Shown: piece after piece, positions 50,222-63,200 of the stretch
Numbering within the stretch: the first letter of the stretch is position 1
Layout: each line of letters begins with the position of its first letter
Assembly: GCA_964057225.1 (NCBI GenBank)
Contig: OZ059900.1
Span: 8,814,501 to 8,878,500 of the forward strand
Direction: 5' to 3'
Origin: Auanema rhodensis
Taxonomy: Eukaryota; Nematoda; Chromadorea; Rhabditida; Rhabditidae
Length of the DNA: 64,000 nucleotides
Notes under the pieces: generated by a model
What the model was told of the DNA's origin: nothing
Databases searched by the model: none
What the model saw: only the letters and a program-made list of their open reading frames with translations
Made by a program: the position numbers and the translations under genes

Positions 50222-53200
50222 GAAAATATCAAGAATTATTGGTTTTTTGGGGTTTGAAGGGCATTTTGGCAAAATCAGTCAAACTTTTGATCTTAAGCAT
50301 ATTTTTTTCTTCTAAAACGACTAAATGTATGAAATACTGTCAAAGAATGTTCATATAGGTGTATTTTGCACGAATATCAAAACTGATTGAAATATGGGCC
50401 TTTTTATGCTCAAAACGCCATATATTCAACGATTTTGGGTACAAAACATGTGAAAACTGTATGTTTTGATCAGACCCTTTGAGATATGGATTTGAAATTC
50501 AGGATTCATAAACTTTGACTATTTTTACATATATATGTTCAATTTTAACCACTTTGGTCAAAAAGGACCGAAAATATCAAGAATTTTTGGTTTTTTGGGG
50601 ATTGAAGGGCATTTTGGCAAAATCAGTCAAACTTTTGATCTTAAGCATATTTTTTTCTTCTAAAACGACTAAATGTATGGAATACTGTCATAGAATGTTG
50701 ATATAGGTGTATTTTGCACGAATATCGAAACTGATTGAAATATGGGCCTTTTTATGCTCAAAACGCCATATATTCAACGATTTTGGGTACAAAACATGTG
50801 AAAACTGTATGTTTTGATCAGACCCTTTGAGATATGGATTTGAAATTCAGGTTTCATAAACTTTGACTATTTTTACATATATATGTTCAATTTTAACCAC
50901 TTTGTTCAAAAAGGACCGAAAATATCAAGAATTATTGGTTTTTTGGGGTTTGAAGGGCATTTTGGCAAAATCAGTCAAACTTTTGATCTTAAGCATATTT
51001 TTTTCTTCTAAAACGATTAAATGTATGAAATACTGTCATAGAATGTTCATATAGGTGTATTTTGCACGAATATCAAAACTGATTGAAATATGGGCCTTTT
51101 TATGCTCAAAACGCCATATATTCAACGATTTTGGGTACAAAACATGTGAAAACTGTATGTTTTGATCAGACCCTTTGAGATATGGATTTGAAATTCAGGA
51201 TTCATAAACTTTGACTATTTTTACATATATATGTTCAATTTTAACCACTTTGGTCAAAAAGGACCGAAAATATCAAGAATTATTGGTTTTTTGGGGTTTG
51301 AAGGGCATTTTGGCAAAATCAGTCAAACTTTTAATCTTAAGCATATTTTTTTCTTCTAAAACGACTAAATGTATGTAATACTGTCATAGAATGTTCATAT
51401 AGGTGTATTTTGCACGATTATCAAAACTGATTGAAATATGGGCCTTTTTATGCTCAAAACGCCATATATTCAACGATTTTGGGTACAAAACATGTGAAAA
51501 CTGTATGTTTTGATCAGACCCTTTGAGATATGGATTTGAAATTCAGGATTCATAAACTTTGACTATTTTTACATATATATGTCCAATTTTAACCACTTTG
51601 GTCAAAAAGGACCGAAAATATCAAGAATTATTGGTTTTTTGGGGTTTGAAGGGCATTTTGGCTAAATCAGTCAAACTTTTGATCTTAAGCATATTTTTTT
51701 CTTCTAAAACGACTAAATGTATGGAATACTGTCATAGAATGTTGATATAAGTGTATTTTGCACGAATATCAAAACTGATTGAAATATGGGCCTTTTTATG
51801 CTCAAAACGCCATATATTCAACGATTTTGGTTACAAAACATGTGAAAACTGTATGTTTTGATCAGACCCTTTGAGATATGGATTTGGAATTCAGGATTCA
51901 TTAACTTTGACTATTTTCACATATATATGTTCAATTTTAACCACTTTGGTCAAAAAGGACCGAAAATATCAAGAATTATTGGTTTTTTGGGTTTGAAGGA
52001 CATTTTGGCTAAATCAGTCAAACTTTTGATCTTAAGCATATTTTTTTCTTCTAAAACGACTAAATGTATGAAATACTGTCATAGAATGTTCATATAGGTG
52101 TATGTTGCACGAATATCAAAACTGATTGAAATATGGGCCTTTTTAAGCTCAAAACGCCATATATTCAACGATTTTGGGTACAAAACATGTGAAAACTGTA
52201 TGTTTTGATCAGACCCTTTGAGATATGGATTTGAAATTCAGGATTCATAAACTTTGACTATTTTTACATATATATGTCCAATTTTAACCACTTTGGTCAA
52301 AAAGGACCGAAAATATCAAGAATTATTGGTTTTTTGGGGTTTGAAGGGCATTTTGGCAAAATCAGTCAAACTTTTGATCTTAAGCATATTTTTTTCTTCT
52401 AAAACGACTAAATGTATGAAATACTGTCAAAGAATGTTCATATAGGTGTATTTTGCACGAATATCAAAACTGATTGAAATATGGGCCTTTTTATGCTCAA
52501 AACGCCATATATTCAACGATTTTGGGTACAAAACATGTGAAAACTGTATGTTTTGATCAGACCCTTTGAGATATGGATTTGAAATTCAGGTTTCATAAAC
52601 TTTGACTATTTTTACATATATATGTTCAATTTTAACCACTTTGGTCAAAAAGGACCGAAAATATCAAGAATTATTGGTTTTTTGGGGTTTGAAGGGCATT
52701 TTGGCAAAATCAGTCAAACTTTTGATCTTAAGCATATTTTTTTCTTCTAAAACGACTAAATGTATAAAATACTGTCAAAGAATGTTCATATAGGTGTATT
52801 TTGCACGAATATCAAAACTGATTGAAATATGGGCCTTTTTATGCTCAAAACGCCATATATTCAACGATTTTGGGTACAAAACATGTGAAAACTGTATGTT
52901 TTGATCAGACCCTTTGAGATATGGATTTGAAATTCAGGATTCATAAACTTTGACTATTTTTACATATATATGACCAATTTTAACCACTTTGGTCAAAAAG
53001 GACCGAAAATATCAAGAATTATTGGTTTTTTGGGGTTTGAAGGGCATTTTGGCTAAATCAGTCAAACTTTTGATCTTAAGCATATTTTTTTCTTCTAAAA
53101 CGACTAAATGTATAAAATACTGTCATAGAATGTTCATATAGGTGTATTTTGCACGAATATCAAAACTGATTGAAATATGGGTCTTTTTATGCTCAAAACG

Positions 53201-56200
53201 CCTTATATTCAACGATTTTGGGTACAAAACATGTGAAAACTGTATGTTTTGATCAGACCCTTTGAGATATGGATTTGAAATTCAGGTTTCATAAACTTTG
53301 ACTATTTTTACATATATATGTTCAATTTTAACCACTTTGGTCAAAAAGGACCGAAAATATCAAGAATTATTGGTTTTTTGGGGTTTGAAGGGCATTTTGG
53401 CAAAATCAGTCAAACTTTTGATCTTAAGCATATTTTTTTCTTCTAAAACGACTAAATGTATAAAATACTGTCATAGAATGTTCATATAGGTGTATTTTGC
53501 ACGAATATCAAAACTGATTGAAATATGGGTCTTTTTATGCTCAAAACGCCTTATATTCAACGATTTTGGGTACAAAACATGTGAAAACTGTATGTTTTGA
53601 TCAGACCCTTTGAGATATGGATTTGAAATTCAGGATTCATAAACTTTGACTATTTTTACATATATATGTCCAATTTTAACCACTTTGGTCAAAAAGGACC
53701 GAAAATATCAAGAATTATTGGTTTTTTGGGGATTGAAGGGCATTTTGGCAAAATCAGTCAAACTTTTGATCTTAAGCATATTTTTTTCTTCTAAAACGAC
53801 TAAATGTATGAAATACTGTCATAGAATGTTCATATAGGTGTATTTTGCACGAATATCAAAACTGATTGAAATATGGGCCTTTTTATGCTCAAAACGCCAT
53901 ATATTCAACGATTTTGGGTACAAAACATGTGAAAACTGTATGTTTTGATCAGACCCTTTGAGATATGGATTTGAAATTCAGGATTCATAAACTTTGACTA
54001 TTTTTACATATATATGTCCAATTTTAACCACTTTGGTCAAAAAGGACCGAAAATATCAAGAATTATTGGTTTTTTGGGGTTTGAAGGGCATTTTGGCTAA
54101 ATCAGTCAAACTTTTGATCTTAAGCATATTTTTTTCTTCTAAAACGACTAAATGTATGGAATACTGTCATAGAATGTTGATATAAGTGTATTTTGCACGA
54201 ATATCAAAACTGATTGAAATATGGGCCTTTTTATGCTCAAAACGCCATATATTCAACGATTTTGGTTACAAAACATGTGAAAACTGTATGTTTTGATCAG
54301 ACCCTTTGAGATATGGATTTGGAATTCAGGATTCATTAACTTTGACTATTTTCACATATATATGTTCAATTTTAACCACTTTGGTCAAAAAGGACCGAAA
54401 ATATCAAGAATTATTGGTTTTTTGGGTTTGAAGGACATTTTGGCTAAATCAGTCAAACTTTTGATCTTAAGCATATTTTTTTCTTCTAAAACGACTAAAT
54501 GTATGAAATACTGTCATAGAATGTTCATATAGGTGTATGTTGCACGAATATCAAAACTGATTGAAATATGGGCCTTTTTAAGCTCAAAACGCCATATATT
54601 CAACGATTTTGGGTACAAAACATGTGAAAACTGTATGTTTTGATCAGACCCTTTGAGATATGGATTTGAAATTCAGGATTCATAAACTTTGACTATTTTT
54701 ACATATATATGTCCAATTTTAACCACTTTGGTCAAAAAGGACCGAAAATATCAAGAATTATTGGTTTTTTGGGGTTTGAAGGCATTTTGGCAAAATCAGT
54801 CAAACTTTTGATCTTAAGCATATTTTTTTCTTCTAAAACGACTAAATGTATGAAATACTGTCAAAGAATTTTCATATAGGTGTATTTTGCACGAATATCA
54901 AAACTGATTGAAATATGGGCCTTTTTATGCTCAAAACGCCATATATTCAACGATTTTGGGTACAAAACATGTGAAAACTGTATGTTTTGATCAGACCCTT
55001 TGAGATATGGATTTGAAATTCAGGTTTCATAAACTTTGACTATTTTTACATATATATGTTCAATTTTAACCACTTTGGTCAAAAAGGACCGAAAATATCA
55101 AGAATTATTGGTTTTTTGGGGTTTGAAGGGCATTTTGGCAAAATCAGTCAAACTTTTGATCTTAAGCATATTTTTTTCTTCTAAAACGACTAAATGTATA
55201 AAATACTGTCATAGAATGTTCATATAGGTGTATTTTGCACGAATATCAAAACTGATTGAAATATGGGCCTTTTTATGCTCAAAACGCCATATATTCAACG
55301 ATTTTGGGTACAAAACATGTGAAAACTGTATGTTTTGATCAGACCCTTTGAGATATGGATTTGAAATTCAGGATTCATAAACTTTGACTATTTTTACATA
55401 TATATGTCCAATTTTAACCACTTTGGTCAAAAAGGACCGAAAATATCAAGAATTATTGGTTTTTTGGGGTTTGAAGGGCATTTTGGCTAAATCAGTCAAA
55501 CTTTTGATCTTAAGCATATTTTTTTCTTCTAAAACGACTAAATGTATAAAATACTGTCATAGAATGTTCATATAGGTGTATTTTGCACGAATATCAAAAC
55601 TGATTGAAATATGGGCCTTTTTATGCTCAAAACGCCATATATTCAACGATTTTGGGTACAAAACATGTGAAAACTGTATGTTTTGATCAGACCCTTTGAG
55701 ATATGGATTTGAAATTCAGGATTCATAAACTTTGACTATTTTTACATATATATGTCCAATTTTAACCACTTTGGTCAAAAAGGACCGAAAATATCAAGAA
55801 TTATTGGTTTTTTGGGGTTTGAAGGACATTTTGGCTAAATCAGTCAAACTTTTGATCTTAAGCATATTTTTTTCTTCTAAAACGACTAAATGTATGAAAT
55901 ACTGTCATAGAATGTTCATATAGGTGTATTTTGCACGAATATCAAAACTGATTGAAATATGGGTCTTTTTATGCTCAAAACGCCATATATTCAACGATTT
56001 TGGGTACAAAACATGTGAAAACTGTATGTTTTGATTAGACCCTTTGAGATATGGATTTGAAATTCAGGATTCATAAACTTTGACTATTTTTACATATATA
56101 TGTCCAATTTTAACCACTTTGGTCAAAAAGGACCGAAAATATCAAGAATTATTGGTTTTTTGGGGTTTGAAGGGCATTTTGGCAAAATCAGTCAAACTTT

Positions 56201-57210
56201 TGATCTTAAGCATATTTTTTTCTTCTAAAACGACTAAATGTATGAAATACTGTCAAAGAATGTTCATATAGGTGTATTTTGCACGAATATCAAAACTGAT
56301 TGAAATATGGGCCTTTTTATGCTCAAAACGCCATATATTCAACGATTTTGGGTACAAAACATGTGAAAACTGTATGTTTTGATCAGACCCTTTGAGATAT
56401 GGATTTGAAATTCAGGATTCATAAACTTTGACTATTTTTACATATATATGTTCAATTTTAACCACTTTGGTCAAAAAGGACCGAAAATATCAAGAATTAT
56501 TGGTTTTTTGGGGATTGTAGGGCATTTTGGCAAAATCAGTCAAACTTTTGATCTTAAGCATACTTTTCTCTTCTAAAACGACTAAATGTATGGAATACTG
56601 TCATAGAATGTTGATATAGGTGTATTTTGCACGAATATCAAAACTGATTGAAATATGGGCCTTTTTATGCTCAAAACGCCATATATTCAACGATTTTGGG
56701 TACAAAACATGTGAAAACTGTATGTTTTGATCAGACCCTTTGAGATATGGATTTGAAATTCAGGATTCATAAACTTTGACTATTTTTACATATATATGTT
56801 CAATTTTAACCACTTTGGTCAAAAAGGACCGAAAATATCAAGAATTATTGGTTTTTTGGGGATTGAAGGGCATTTTGGCAAAATCAGTCAAACTTTTGAT
56901 CTTAAGCATATTTTTTTCTTCTAAAACGACTAAATGTATGGAATACTGTCAAAGAATGTTCATATAGGTGTATTTTGCACGAATATCAAAACTGATTGAA
57001 ATATGGGCCTTTTTATGCTCAAAACGCCATATATTCAACGATTTTGGGTACAAAACATGTGAAAACTGTATGTTTTGATCAGACCCTTTGAGATATGGAT
57101 TTGAAATTCAGGATTCATAAACTTTGACTATTTTTACATATATATGTTCAATTTTAACCACTTTGGTCAAAAAGGACCGAAAATATCAAGAATTATTGGT
57201 TTTTTGGGGA
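50222..57210 (-). repeat. Reverse-oriented block (about 20 monomers)
   Basis: From 50,222 every monomer reads on the minus strand, entered at phase 251 directly after phase 50 of a forward unit. The subfamilies are those of block 1 (347-bp units, GTAACC units, Q and C types) and not those of the adjacent diverged domain. The block ends in the 45-bp duplicated junction near 57.2 kb. Confidence 0.95.
51559..55575 (-). repeat. Seven-monomer HOR in the reverse block (about 2,435 bp)
   Basis: The 347-bp monomer and its GTAACC neighbour at about 51.56-52.1 kb recur 2,435 bp away at about 53.99-54.53 kb, and the flanking units follow at the same offset (2,434 bp after a 1-bp loss near 54.78 kb). 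The outer limits are approximate. Confidence 0.75.
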
Positions 57211-57275
57211 GATATTTCAATCAGTTTCGATCAAGAATTATTGGTTTTTTGGGGAGATATTTCAATCAGTTTCGA
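57186..57275 (+). repeat. 45-bp tandem duplication at the reverse-to-forward switch
   Basis: Bases 57,186-57,230 and 57,231-57,275 are identical. Each unit fuses the end of a reverse monomer (TTTTTTGGGGA) to forward sequence starting at phase about 78 (ATATTTCAATC), with one extra G between. The duplicated fusion means the joint itself was copied once more when or after it formed. Confidence 0.95.
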
Positions 57276-60200
57276 TATTCGTGCAAAATACACCTATATC
57301 AACATTCTATGACAGTATTCCATACATTTAGTCGTTTTAGAAGAAAAAAATATGCTTAAGATCAAAAGTTTGACTGATTTTGCCAAAATGCCCTTCAATC
57401 CCCAAAAAACCAATAATTCTTGATATTTTCGGTCCTTTTTGACCAAAGTGGTTAAAATTGGACATATATATGTAGAAATAGTCGAAGTTTATGAATCCTG
57501 AATTTCAAATCCATATCTCAAAGGGTCTGATCAAAACATACAGTTTTCACATGTTTTGTACCCAAAATCGTTGAATATATGGCGTTTTGAGCATAAAAAG
57601 GCCCATATTTCAATCAGTTTTGATATTCGTGCAAAATACACCTATATCAACATTCTATGACAGTATTCCATACATTTAGTCGTTTTAGAAGAGAAAAGTA
57701 TGCTTAAGATCAAAAGTTTGACTGATTTTGCCAAAATGCCCTACAATCCCCAAAAAACCAATAATTCTTGATATTTTCGGTCCTTTTTGACCAAAGTGGT
57801 TAAAATTGAACATATATATGTAAAAATAGTCAAAGTTTATGAATCCTGAATTTCAAATCCATATCTCAAAGGGTCTGATCAAAACATACAGTTTTCACAT
57901 GTTTTGTACCCAAAATCGTTGAATATATGGCGTTTTGAGCATAAAAAGGCCCATATTTCAATCAGTTTTGATATTTGTGCAAAATACACCTATATGAACA
58001 TTCTTTGACAGTATTTCATACATTTAGTCGTTTTAGAAGAAAAAAATATGCTTAAGATCAAAAGTTTGACTGATTTTGCCAAAATGCCCTTCAAACCCCA
58101 AAAAACCAATAATTCTTGATATTTTCGGTCCTTTTTGACCAAAGTGGTTAAAATTGGACATATATATGTAAAAATAGTCAAAGTTTATGAATCCTGAATT
58201 TCAAATCCATATCTCAAAGGGTCTGATCAAAACATACAGTTTTCACATGTTTTGTACCCAAAATCGTTGAATATATGGCGTTTTGAGCATAAAAAGACCC
58301 ATATTTCAATCAGTTTTGATATTCGTGCAAAATACACCTATATGAACATTCTATGACAGTATTTCATACATTTAGTCGTTTTAGAAGAAAAAAATATGCT
58401 TAAGATCAAAAGTTTGACTGATTTAGCCAAAATGTCCTTCAAACCCCAAAAAACCAATAATTCTTGATATTTTCGGTCCTTTTTGACCAAAGTGGTTAAA
58501 ATTAAACATATATATGTGAAAATAGTCAAAGTTTATGAATCCTGAATTTCAAATCCATATCTCAAAGGGTCTGATCAAAACATACAGTTTTCACATGTTT
58601 TGTACCCAAAATCGTTGAATATATGGCGTTTTGAGCATAAAAAGGCCCATATTTCAATCAGTTTTGATATTCGTGCAAAATACACTTATATCAACATTCT
58701 ATGACAGTATTCCATACATTTAGTCGTTTTAGAAGAAAAAAATATGCTTAAGATCAAAAGTTTGACTGATTTAGCCAAAATGCCCTTCAAACCCCAAAAA
58801 ACCAATAATTCTTGATATTTTCGGTCCTTTTTGACCAAAGTGGTTAAAATTGGACATATATATGTAAAAATAGTCAAAGTTTATGAATCCTGAATTTCAA
58901 ATCCATATCTCAAAGGGTCTGATCAAAACATACAGTTTTCACATGTTTTGTACCCAAAATCGTTGAATATATGGCGTTTTGAGCATAAAAAGGCCCATAT
59001 TTCAATCAGTTTTGATAATCGTGCAAAATACACCTATATGAACATTCTATGACAGTATTCCATACATTTAGTCGTTTTAGAAGAAAAAAATATGCTTAAG
59101 ATCAAAAGTTTGACTGATTTTGCCAAAATGCCCTTCAATCCCCAAAAAACCAATAATTCTTGATATTTTCGGTCCTTTTTGACCAAAGTGGTTAAAATTG
59201 AACATATATATGTAAAAATAGTCAAAGTTTATGAATCCTGAATTTCAAATCCATATCTCAAAGGGTCTGATCAAAACATACAGTTTTCACATGTTTTGTA
59301 CCCAAAATCGTTGAATATATGGCGTTTTGAGCATAAAAAGGCCCATATTTCAATCAGTTTTGATATTCGTGCAAAATACACCTATATGAACATTCTTTGA
59401 CAGTATTTCATACATTTAGTCGTTTTAGAAGAAAAAAATATGCTTAAGATCAAAAGTTTGACTGATTTTGCCAAAATGCCCTTCAAACCCCAAAAAACCA
59501 ATAATTCTTGATATTTTCGGTCCTTTTTGACCAAAGTGGTTAAAATTGGACATATATATGTAAAAATAGTCAAAGTTTATGAATCCTGAATTTCAAATCC
59601 ATATCTCAAAGGGTCTGATCAAAACATACAGTTTTCACATGTTTTGTACCCAAAATCGTTGAATATATGGCGTTTTGAGCTTAAAAAGGCCCATATTTCA
59701 ATCAGTTTTGATATTCGTGCAACATACACCTATATCAACATTCTATGACAGTATTCCATACATTTAGTCGTTTTAGAAGAAAAAAATATGCTTAAGATCA
59801 AAAGTTTGACTGATTTTGCCAAAATGCCCTTCAATCCCCAAAAAACCAATAATTCTTGATATTTTCGGTCCTTTTTGACCAAAGTGGTTAAAATTGAACA
59901 TATATATGTAAAAATAGTCAAAGTTTATGAATCCTGAATTTCAAATCCATATCTCAAAGGGTCTGATCAAAACATACAGTTTTCACATGTTTTGTACCCA
60001 AAATCGTTGAATATATGGCGTTTTGAGCATAAAAAGGCCCATATTTCAATCAGTTTTGATATTCGTGCAAAATACACCTATATGAACATTCTTTGACAGT
60101 ATTCCATACATTTAGTCGTTTTAGAAGAAAAAAATATGCTTAAGATCAAAAGTTTGACTGATTTTGCCAAAATGCCCTTCAATCCCCAAAAAACCAATAA

Positions 60201-63200
60201 TTCTTGATATTTTCGGTCCTTTTTGACCAAAGTGGTTAAAATTGAACATATATATGTAAAAATAGTCAAAGTTTATGAATCCTGAATTTCAAATCCATAT
60301 CTCAAAGGGTCTGATCAAAACATACAGTTTTCACATGTTTTGTACCCAAAATCGTTGAATATATGGCGTTTTGAGCATAAAAAGGCCCATATTTCAATCA
60401 GTTTTGATATTCGTGCAAAATACACCTATATGAACATTCTTTGACAGTATTTCATACATTTAGTCGTTTTAGAAGAAAAAAATATGCTTAAGATCAAAAG
60501 TTTGACTGATTTTGCCAAAATGCCCTTCAAACCCCAAAAAACCAATAATTCTTGATATTTTCGGTCCTTTTTGACCAAAGTGGTTAAAATTGGACATATA
60601 TATGTAGAAATAGTCGAAGTTTATGAATCCTGAATTTCAAATCCATATCTCAAAGGGTCTGATCAAAACATACAGTTTTCACATGTTTTGTACCCAAAAT
60701 CGTTGAATATATGGCGTTTTGAGCATAAAAAGGCCCATATTTCAATCAGTTTTGATATTCGTGCAAAATACACCTATATCAACATTCTATGACAGTATTC
60801 CATACATTTAGTCGTTTTAGAAGAGAAAAGTATGCTTAAGATCAAAAGTTTGACTGATTTTGCCAAAATGCCCTACAATCCCCAAAAAACCAATAATTCT
60901 TGATATTTTCGGTCCTTTTTGACCAAAGTGGTTAAAATTGAACATATATATGTAAAAATAGTCAAAGTTTATGAATCCTGAATTTCAAATCCATATCTCA
61001 AAGGGTCTGATCAAAACATACAGTTTTCACATGTTTTGTACCCAAAATCGTTGAATATATGGCGTTTTGAGCATAAAAAGGCCCATATTTCAATCAGTTT
61101 TGATATTCGTGCAAAATACACCTATATGAACATTCTTTGACAGTATTTCATACATTTAGTCGTTTTAGAAGAAAAAAATATGCTTAAGATCAAAAGTTTG
61201 ACTGATTTTGCCAAAATGCCCTTCAAACCCCAAAAAACCAATAATTCTTGATATTTTCGGTCCTTTTTGACCAAAGTGGTTAAAATTGGACATATATATG
61301 TAAAAATAGTCAAAGTTTATGAATCCTGAATTTCAAATCCATATCTCAAAGGGTCTGATCAAAACATACAGTTTTCACATGTTTTGTACCCAAAATCGTT
61401 GAATATATGGCGTTTTGAGCATAAAAAGACCCATATTTCAATCAGTTTTGATATTCGTGCAAAATACACCCATATGAACATTCTATGACAGTATTTCATA
61501 CATTTAGTCGTTTTAGAAGAAAAAAATATGCTTAAGATCAAAAGTTTGACTGATTTAGCCAAAATGTCCTTCAAACCCCAAAAAACCAATAATTCTTGAT
61601 ATTTTCGGTCCTTTTTGACCAAAGTGGTTAAAATTAAACATATATATGTGAAAATAGTCAAAGTTTATGAATCCTGAATTTCAAATCCATATCTCAAAGG
61701 GTCTGATCAAAACATACAGTTTTCACATGTTTTGTACCCAAAATCGTTGAATATATGGCGTTTTGAGCATAAAAAGGCCCATATTTCAATCAGTTTTGAT
61801 ATTCGTGCAAAATACACTTATATCAACATTCTATGACAGTATTCCATACATTTAGTCGTTTTAGAAGAAAAAAATATGCTTAAGATCAAAAGTTTGACTG
61901 ATTTAGCCAAAATGCCCTTCAAACCCCAAAAAACCAATAATTCTTGATATTTTCGGTCCTTTTTGACCAAAGTGGTTAAAATTGGACATATATATGTAAA
62001 AATAGTCAAAGTTTATGAATCCTGAATTTCAAATCCATATCTCAAAGGGTCTGATCAAAACATACAGTTTTCACATGTTTTGTACCCAAAATCGTTGAAT
62101 ATATGGCGTTTTGAGCATAAAAAGGCCCATATTTCAATCAGTTTTGATATTCGTGCAAAATACACCTATATGAACATTCTATGACAGTATTTTATACATT
62201 TAGTCGTTTTAGAAGAAAAAAATATGCTTAAGATCAAAAGTTTGACTGATTTTGCCAAAATGCCCTTCAATCCCCAAAAAACCAATAATTCTTGATATTT
62301 TCGGTCCTTTTTGACCAAAGTGGTTAAAATTGAACATATATATGTAAAAATAGTCAAAGTTTATGAATCCTGAATTTCAAATCCATATCTCAAAGGGTCT
62401 GATCAAAACATACAGTTTTCACATGTTTTGTACCCAAAATCGTTGAATATATGGCGTTTTGAGCATAAAAAGGCCCATATTTCAATCAGTTTTGATATTC
62501 GTGCAAAATACACCTATATGAACATTCTTTGACAGTATTTCATACATTTAGTCGTTTTAGAAGAAAAAAATATGCTTAAGATCAAAAGTTTGACTGATTT
62601 TGCCAAAATGCCCTTCAAACCCCAAAAAACCAATAATTCTTGATATTTTCGGTCCTTTTTGACCAAAGTGGTTAAAATTGGACATATATATGTAGAAATA
62701 GTCGAAGTTTATGAATCCTGAATTTCAAATCCATATCTCAAAGGGTCTGATCAAAACATACAGTTTTCACATGTTTTGTACCCAAAATCGTTGAATATAT
62801 GGCGTTTTGAGCATAAAAAGGCCCATATTTCAATCAGTTTTGATATTCGTGCAAAATACACCTATATCAACATTCTATGACAGTATTCCATACATTTAGT
62901 CGTTTTAGAAGAGAAAAGTATGCTTAAGATCAAAAGTTTGACTGATTTTGCCAAAATGCCCTACAATCCCCAAAAAACCAATAATTCTTGATATTTTCGG
63001 TCCTTTTTGACCAAAGTGGTTAAAATTGAACATATATATGTAAAAATAGTCAAAGTTTATGAATCCTGAATTTCAAATCCATATCTCAAAGGGTCTGATC
63101 AAAACATACAGTTTTCACATGTTTTGTACCCAAAATCGTTGAATATATGGCGTTTTGAGCATAAAAAGGCCCATATTTCAATCAGTTTTGATATTCGTGC

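Noticed and set aside
57124-57359. Two overlapping plus-strand frames with an internal 15-residue repeat
   Set aside because: The repeat is the 45-bp junction duplication, whose length happens to be a multiple of three. There is no sign of coding.
61359-61661. 100-codon minus-strand open frame, repeated at 63,447-63,749
   Set aside because: It is longer only because one base (C for T at phase 117) removes the usual TAG stop; the extension is plain satellite sequence.
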